Shown piece after piece: positions 6,542-9,563 of a DNA stretch of 9,563 nucleotides. This stretch comes from a bacterium (lineage in GTDB: Bacteria > Planctomycetota > UBA1135 > UBA2386), in assembly GCA_011051855.1 (NCBI GenBank), contig DRKG01000474.1:1-9563 (forward strand), in the 5' to 3' direction. The position numbers and the translations under genes were made by a program. The notes under the pieces were generated by a model that was given only the letters and a program-made list of their open reading frames with translations, ran no database searches and was not told where the DNA came from. Positions within the stretch are counted from its first letter, which is position 1. Every line of letters begins with the position of its first letter.

Positions 6542-7780
6542 GTGGCCGGTTGCCCGCGCACGATCCTGCACGCCGACATGGACGCGTTCTACGCGGCGGT
6601 GGAGCAGCGCGACCGGCCCGAACTGCGCGGTCGGCCGGTGATCGTCGGCGGCGACGGGCCGCGGCAAGTCGTCAGCACCGCCAGCTACGAGGCCCGCCGG
6701 TTCGGGGTGTGCTCGGCGATGCCCGGAAGGCGGGCGCGCCAGCTCTGCCCCGATGGGATCTTCGTGGTGCCGCGCATGGCGGTCTACGCGCGCATCTCGG
6801 CGCAGATCCACGGAGTGTTCGAGCAGTTCACCGACGCCATCGAACCGCTGTCGCTCGACGAGGCGTTTCTCGACGTGACCGGCAGTCGGGCGCTGTTCGG
6901 CGACGGGCGCACGATTGCCGAGCGCATCCGACGGGAGGTTCGCGAACGCACCGGGCTCAGCGTATCCGTCGGCGTCGCCACGTCGAAGTTCGTCGCCAAG
7001 GTCGCCAGCGACCTGCGGAAACCCGATGGGCTGGTGGTGGTCGAGCCCGGCGCCGAGAAGGCCTTTCTCGCCGGGCTGCCGCTGTCGCGGCTGTGGGGAG
7101 TCGGCCCGAAGACGCGCGCGCGGCTCGAACGTTCCGGCCTGCGCACGATCGCCGACGTGCAGAGCAGGACGCGCGAGCAGTTGTGCTCTGCGTTCGGCGA
7201 CCACCTCGGCGAGCACCTGTTCGTGCTGGCAAACGGCCTCGACGAGCGCCCGGTCGAACGTTCGCGCGCGGCGAAGTCGATCGGGCACGAGATGACCTTC
7301 GCCGAAGACCTGCACACGGCCGAGGCGGTCCGGGAGCTGTTACTGCGGCTCAGCGAGATGGTCGGGCGGCGGCTGCGGCGCGCCGGAAGGCGTGCGTCCG
7401 TCGTGCGGCTCAAACTGCGGCACCCACCGTTCGCAACCTTGCATCGCCAGCGCAAGGTCGCGCCGACCGCCGACGACCTCGAACTCTACCGCGTCGGCTG
7501 CGAACTGCTGGCTGAGGCATGGGATGGCCGCCGTCCGGTGCGGCTGCTCGGCGTGACCGGGGCCGAGCTGATTGCAGCCGATGCGCCGGCCGCGCGCGAC
7601 CGCCCGCGCCAGCTGTGTCTGTTCCACGCCTCGGGCGAAGCCGGAGAACGCGCCGGCGAACGCGATCGGGCCGGCACCGCGACCGACTCGCAGCGCGAGC
7701 GTCTGTTGCGCGCGATCGACGCGATCCGCGACCGACACGGCGAGCACGCCGTGCACCGCGGTGGCCGACGGCGACCGTGA
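6542..7780 (+). CDS. dinB: DNA polymerase IV (Y-family translesion polymerase)
   Basis: This error-prone polymerase extends primers past damaged template bases. The 412-residue product has the full DinB architecture. The catalytic carboxylates are Asp12 in HADMDAFYAAVEQ and Asp106-Glu107 in LSLDEAFLDVTGS. Tyr17 is the steric gate against ribonucleotides. SVGVATSKFVAKVASDLRKP is the conserved palm/fingers motif. The thumb helix-hairpin-helix reads LWGVGPKTRARLERSGL, and the little-finger domain opens with SIGHEMTF. QLCLF at 357-361 (bases 7610-7624) matches the beta-clamp binding motif QLxLF; it is followed by a charged tail of about 50 residues, so it is internal instead of terminal. I prefer the GTG at 6542 because a TATGAT box lies just upstream. 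A GTG at 6524 would add six residues but overlaps that box. It diverges from the Clp_N gene and converges on the metallopeptidase gene. Confidence 0.93.
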   Translation: MAGCPRTILHADMDAFYAAVEQRDRPELRGRPVIVGGDGPRQVVSTASYEARRFGVCSAMPGRRARQLCPDGIFVVPRMAVYARISAQIHGVFEQFTDAIEPLSLDEAFLDVTGSRALFGDGRTIAERIRREVRERTGLSVSVGVATSKFVAKVASDLRKPDGLVVVEPGAEKAFLAGLPLSRLWGVGPKTRARLERSGLRTIADVQSRTREQLCSAFGDHLGEHLFVLANGLDERPVERSRAAKSIGHEMTFAEDLHTAEAVRELLLRLSEMVGRRLRRAGRRASVVRLKLRHPPFATLHRQRKVAPTADDLELYRVGCELLAEAWDGRRPVRLLGVTGAELIAADAPAARDRPRQLCLFHASGEAGERAGERDRAGTATDSQRERLLRAIDAIRDRHGEHAVHRGGRRRP

Positions 7781-7832
7781 TCCGCTGGGCATGGCCCGCC
7801 TGCGCATCGTCCGCAGCGCCGCAGGATAGCGG

Positions 7833-8873
7833 TCAGCGCCGGAACCGCGGTCGGTATCCCTTGGTCAGTTGCATCGTGCCCATCGTGACCAAGACCGCGG
7901 CGCCGAGGCGCGCCTGGCTGCGCGGCTTCTTGACGCGCAGGTCGAGTTCCTTGCAGCGCTGCACCATCGCGTCGATCGTCTGGTCGACGAGGTAGCGGTA
8001 CTGGCCGGTCAGTGCCGACACCTTCTTGCGCAGCGACTGACGCTCGCGCCGCAGGAACGTCGCCGCGCGCTCGCGCCGCCGTGCGTCTTCGGGCGCGTCG
8101 AACAGCATGCGGAGTTCGTGGTCGAGGCGCGTGCGTCGGTTGCGCGCCATCGCCGCCTTCTTGGCGCGGTAGTAGTCGCGCAGCGTGACGCGCTGGCGAG
8201 GCAGCGACTCCGGCCGGTCGCGGCTGGTGTGCACGGGCCTCTCGCGGGCGACCTCCTGCACGAGCTCGTCGACGCGCCAGAGCTTTCGCAGGGCCGGCCA
8301 GCCATCGTAGGCCTTCTGCCAGGCCGACTTGGGGGCCAACCAGACCGCGAAGCTCTCGGCGTAGTCTTCCGCCGGATGGCTCTGCGCGTACCACTGGCCG
8401 AGGTGTAGCACGTAGTTCTTGCTGGTCGGGTTGACGCGATAGGCGGCGCGATACGGGGCGCTGTATGGGCCGAACGTCGACCGCCAGTCGCTGCGCCGGT
8501 GCAGGTCATAGGCATTGTCGAGCGCGTGGCCGGCTTCGTGGCGCAGCAGCTTCATGCACCACGAGTGCGTGCTGCCCTCGGCCTCGAACATCTGGCTGTG
8601 TTCGAGGCGCACCAGCCGCGGATGGGCCAGGTAGAACGGCACGGCAAAGCCGGTCGAGCCCTCCGGCGTGAACCAGTCGGTCGACAGCCATGTGTACGGG
8701 CGGAACCGCACCTCCTTGCGCGCCAGTTCGTCGTGCAGTTGCTCGATGCGCCGTTCGAGCGCGGTGCCTTCGATCGACAGTTCCAGGTCGCAGAGCCGCA
8801 CGTCGAGCAGCTCTTCGGTGGGCAGATCCTGCCACCAGGGGTTCGGTGGGTTGGTTGTTCGGCGCTTGGACAC
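7833..8873 (-). CDS. Putative zinc metallopeptidase (HExxH), uncharacterised
   Basis: The 346-residue product carries RHEAGHALDNAY, an HExxH zinc site (His112, Glu113, His116). About 52 residues later, HPAEDYAESFAVWL offers Glu173 as a likely third ligand, the arrangement seen in putative zinc-binding metallopeptidases such as Peptidase_Mx. No signal peptide or membrane segment is evident, so it is probably cytoplasmic. The segment from PWWQDLPTEELLDVRLCDLE to the zinc site looks like a conserved N-terminal domain. After about 225 the chain is very basic and probably helical (RDYYRAKKAAMARNRR, RRERQSLRKKV) and ends in a basic tail, KGYRPRFRR, which could bind nucleic acid or an acidic partner. 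I chose the GTG at 8873 (SKRRTT...) by analogy with relatives remembered as starting near there. A TTG at 8888 adds five residues. Substrate unknown. It converges on dinB and diverges from the HNH gene. Confidence 0.75.
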   Translation of the reverse strand: MSKRRTTNPPNPWWQDLPTEELLDVRLCDLELSIEGTALERRIEQLHDELARKEVRFRPYTWLSTDWFTPEGSTGFAVPFYLAHPRLVRLEHSQMFEAEGSTHSWCMKLLRHEAGHALDNAYDLHRRSDWRSTFGPYSAPYRAAYRVNPTSKNYVLHLGQWYAQSHPAEDYAESFAVWLAPKSAWQKAYDGWPALRKLWRVDELVQEVARERPVHTSRDRPESLPRQRVTLRDYYRAKKAAMARNRRTRLDHELRMLFDAPEDARRRERAATFLRRERQSLRKKVSALTGQYRYLVDQTIDAMVQRCKELDLRVKKPRSQARLGAAVLVTMGTMQLTKGYRPRFRR

Positions 8874-9054
8874 GGTCTGGGAGGGCAACCAGGATAGGTA
8901 GGCGAACGGGGGCGCAAAGGGGGCGTCGCCGTCGCCGCCGCGGGGCCGGGGCGGGGCGAGTCGGAGAGCTCGGTGGCAACGGCATCTGCGGAGACTTGCT
9001 GCGCGACGTCATCGGGCCGATCTCCCGACGTTTTCCGGGCGGCGCGCGGCCCAT

Positions 9055-9073
9055 CCCGGGTTCATGGCCCGGG
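9055..9073. repeat. CCCGGG inverted repeat with 7-base loop
   Basis: Two CCCGGG hexamers at 9055-9060 and 9068-9073 flank TTCATGG. They can form a 6-pair stem, or act as two separate palindromes, about 50 bases before the HNH start codon. This could be an operator, but such hexamers are expected at times in GC-rich DNA. Confidence 0.3.
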
Positions 9074-9103
9074 CGCATCCGGCCACGGCGGTGATCGGTT
9101 TGT

Positions 9104-9109
9104 TACGAT
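9104..9109 (+). promoter_or_regulatory. Candidate -10 box for the HNH gene
   Basis: TACGAT ends 12 bases before the ATG at 9122. It sits at the edge of a short inverted repeat (GATCG at 9093-9097, CGATC at 9106-9110) that could be a repressor site over the promoter. There is no Shine-Dalgarno sequence and no convincing -35 box. Confidence 0.38.
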
Positions 9110-9121
9110 CGGCGGCCATTC

Positions 9122-9563
9122 ATGGCCCTGTCCGTCCTGTCGCTGCCCACGCTGGTGCTGAACCGCTCGTGGATCGCCATCGATACCACCTCGGTCGTCG
9201 ACGCGATGCGCCTCTTGTTCAAGGGCTCGGCTCTGGCGGTCCGGCCCGAGAACTACGAGACGCACGCGTTCGAGTCGTGGGCGGATCTGGCGGTGGAACC
9301 GGACGAACCGCACATCCGCACCGCGCGGCTGCGGATCCGCGTGCCCGAGATCATCGCCCTGACCGGATACGACAGGGTGCCCAAGCGCGCGGTCGCGTTC
9401 ACACGCCGTCACCTGTTCGATCGCGACCGGCGTCGGTGCCAATACTGTGGCTGCACGCCGGGCACCTCCGAGCTGACCATCGACCACGTCGTGCCGAGGT
9501 CGCGCGGCGGACTGAGCACGTGGACCAACTGCGTGCTCGCCTGCGTCGCGTGCAACCGGCGCA
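9122..9563 (+). CDS. HNH endonuclease family protein, 3' end outside window
   Basis: The frame runs open from the ATG at 9122 to the window edge (147 codons seen), with an in-frame TGA at 9092-9094 just upstream, so the ATG is the only reasonable start. The N-terminal part (LVLNRSWIAIDTTSVVDAMR, then LLFKGSALAV and FESWADL) is typical of a widespread bacterial family of small HNH proteins. The zinc-stabilised HNH core follows: CQYC (Cys106, Cys109), catalytic IDHVVPRSRGG (Asp121-His122) and CVAC (Cys141, Cys144), ending NRR at the edge. The family normally continues only a few dozen residues further, so most of the protein is present. Family members are usually annotated only as HNH endonucleases, and no cleavage specificity can be read here. 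Nothing nearby suggests a restriction system, intron or phage context. Confidence 0.88.
   Translation, partial: MALSVLSLPTLVLNRSWIAIDTTSVVDAMRLLFKGSALAVRPENYETHAFESWADLAVEPDEPHIRTARLRIRVPEIIALTGYDRVPKRAVAFTRRHLFDRDRRRCQYCGCTPGTSELTIDHVVPRSRGGLSTWTNCVLACVACNRR

Larger units (their letters stand above)
8889..9121. other. GC-rich divergent intergenic region
   Basis: This region of about 230 bases lies between the divergent metallopeptidase and HNH genes. Its left part is G-rich on the plus strand (runs such as CGGGGCCGGGGCGGGG near 8940-8956). I see no coding pattern or RNA gene. For the metallopeptidase, TATCCT on the minus strand (8896-8891) is a possible -10 box lying 17 bases before the GTG at 8873. 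The right part holds a CCCGGG inverted repeat and the -10-like TACGAT described separately. Confidence 0.5.

Noticed and set aside
6365..7315. A minus-strand frame of 316 codons opposite dinB, and a similar one at 7486-8394 opposite dinB and overlapping the metallopeptidase gene in another frame.
   Set aside because: Composition is typical of GC-rich shadow frames, with no recognisable domain, and both overlap confident genes.
9122..9563. The HNH gene as part of a homing intron, restriction system or prophage.
   Set aside because: No intron structure, methyltransferase, phage gene or repeat boundary is visible. The family is commonly found as a stand-alone chromosomal gene.
1..9563. A new multi-gene defence or biosynthetic system.
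   Set aside because: The genes face in alternating directions, mostly look like single units, and belong to unrelated housekeeping or stress functions. Nothing indicates a joint system.

Overview
The window is a GC-rich, densely coding bacterial chromosome segment with eight protein genes on both strands. No RNA genes, CRISPR array, insertion sequence or phage genes were seen. The best guess for the host is a high-GC member of the Planctomycetota or a related group. That guess rests mainly on the large secreted S8-like protein, whose C-terminal module resembles one I recall from many long secreted proteins of high-GC planctomycetes. It is an inference from memory and has not been searched.

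Layout from left to right. Bases 1-3168 hold the 3' part of a large modular S8 (subtilisin-like) peptidase gene that is already in frame at base 1, so its true start lies upstream. A strong hairpin follows it. Next is an elongation factor P paralogue of the YeiP/EfpL type (3300-3872). It converges on a threonine 3-dehydrogenase gene on the minus strand (3912-4985). Divergent from that dehydrogenase is a small lipoprotein gene whose only sensible start is an ATC codon behind a perfect Shine-Dalgarno sequence (5061-5462). Then comes a hotdog-fold acyl-CoA thioesterase (5508-5993), tail to tail with a standalone Clp N-domain protein (6012-6464, minus). Divergent from the Clp_N gene is dinB, encoding DNA polymerase IV (6542-7780), which converges on an HExxH metallopeptidase gene (7833-8873, minus). 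After an intergenic stretch of about 230-250 bases, an HNH endonuclease gene begins at 9122 and runs off the right edge.

The genes do not form one pathway or one operon. Most are single transcription units of housekeeping or stress type: translation rescue, threonine breakdown, acyl-CoA hydrolysis, lesion bypass and protein quality control. I see no convincing new multi-gene system.

The most interesting signals are small-scale. Five start codons lack a Shine-Dalgarno sequence and instead have a TAnnnT hexamer 6-12 bases upstream, which suggests leaderless mRNAs. The lipoprotein gene is the exception, with a strong Shine-Dalgarno sequence but an ATC start. The S8-like protein keeps His, Asn and Ser but lacks a normal Asp motif. 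The EF-P paralogue carries Arg33 where classical EF-P has a modified Lys.
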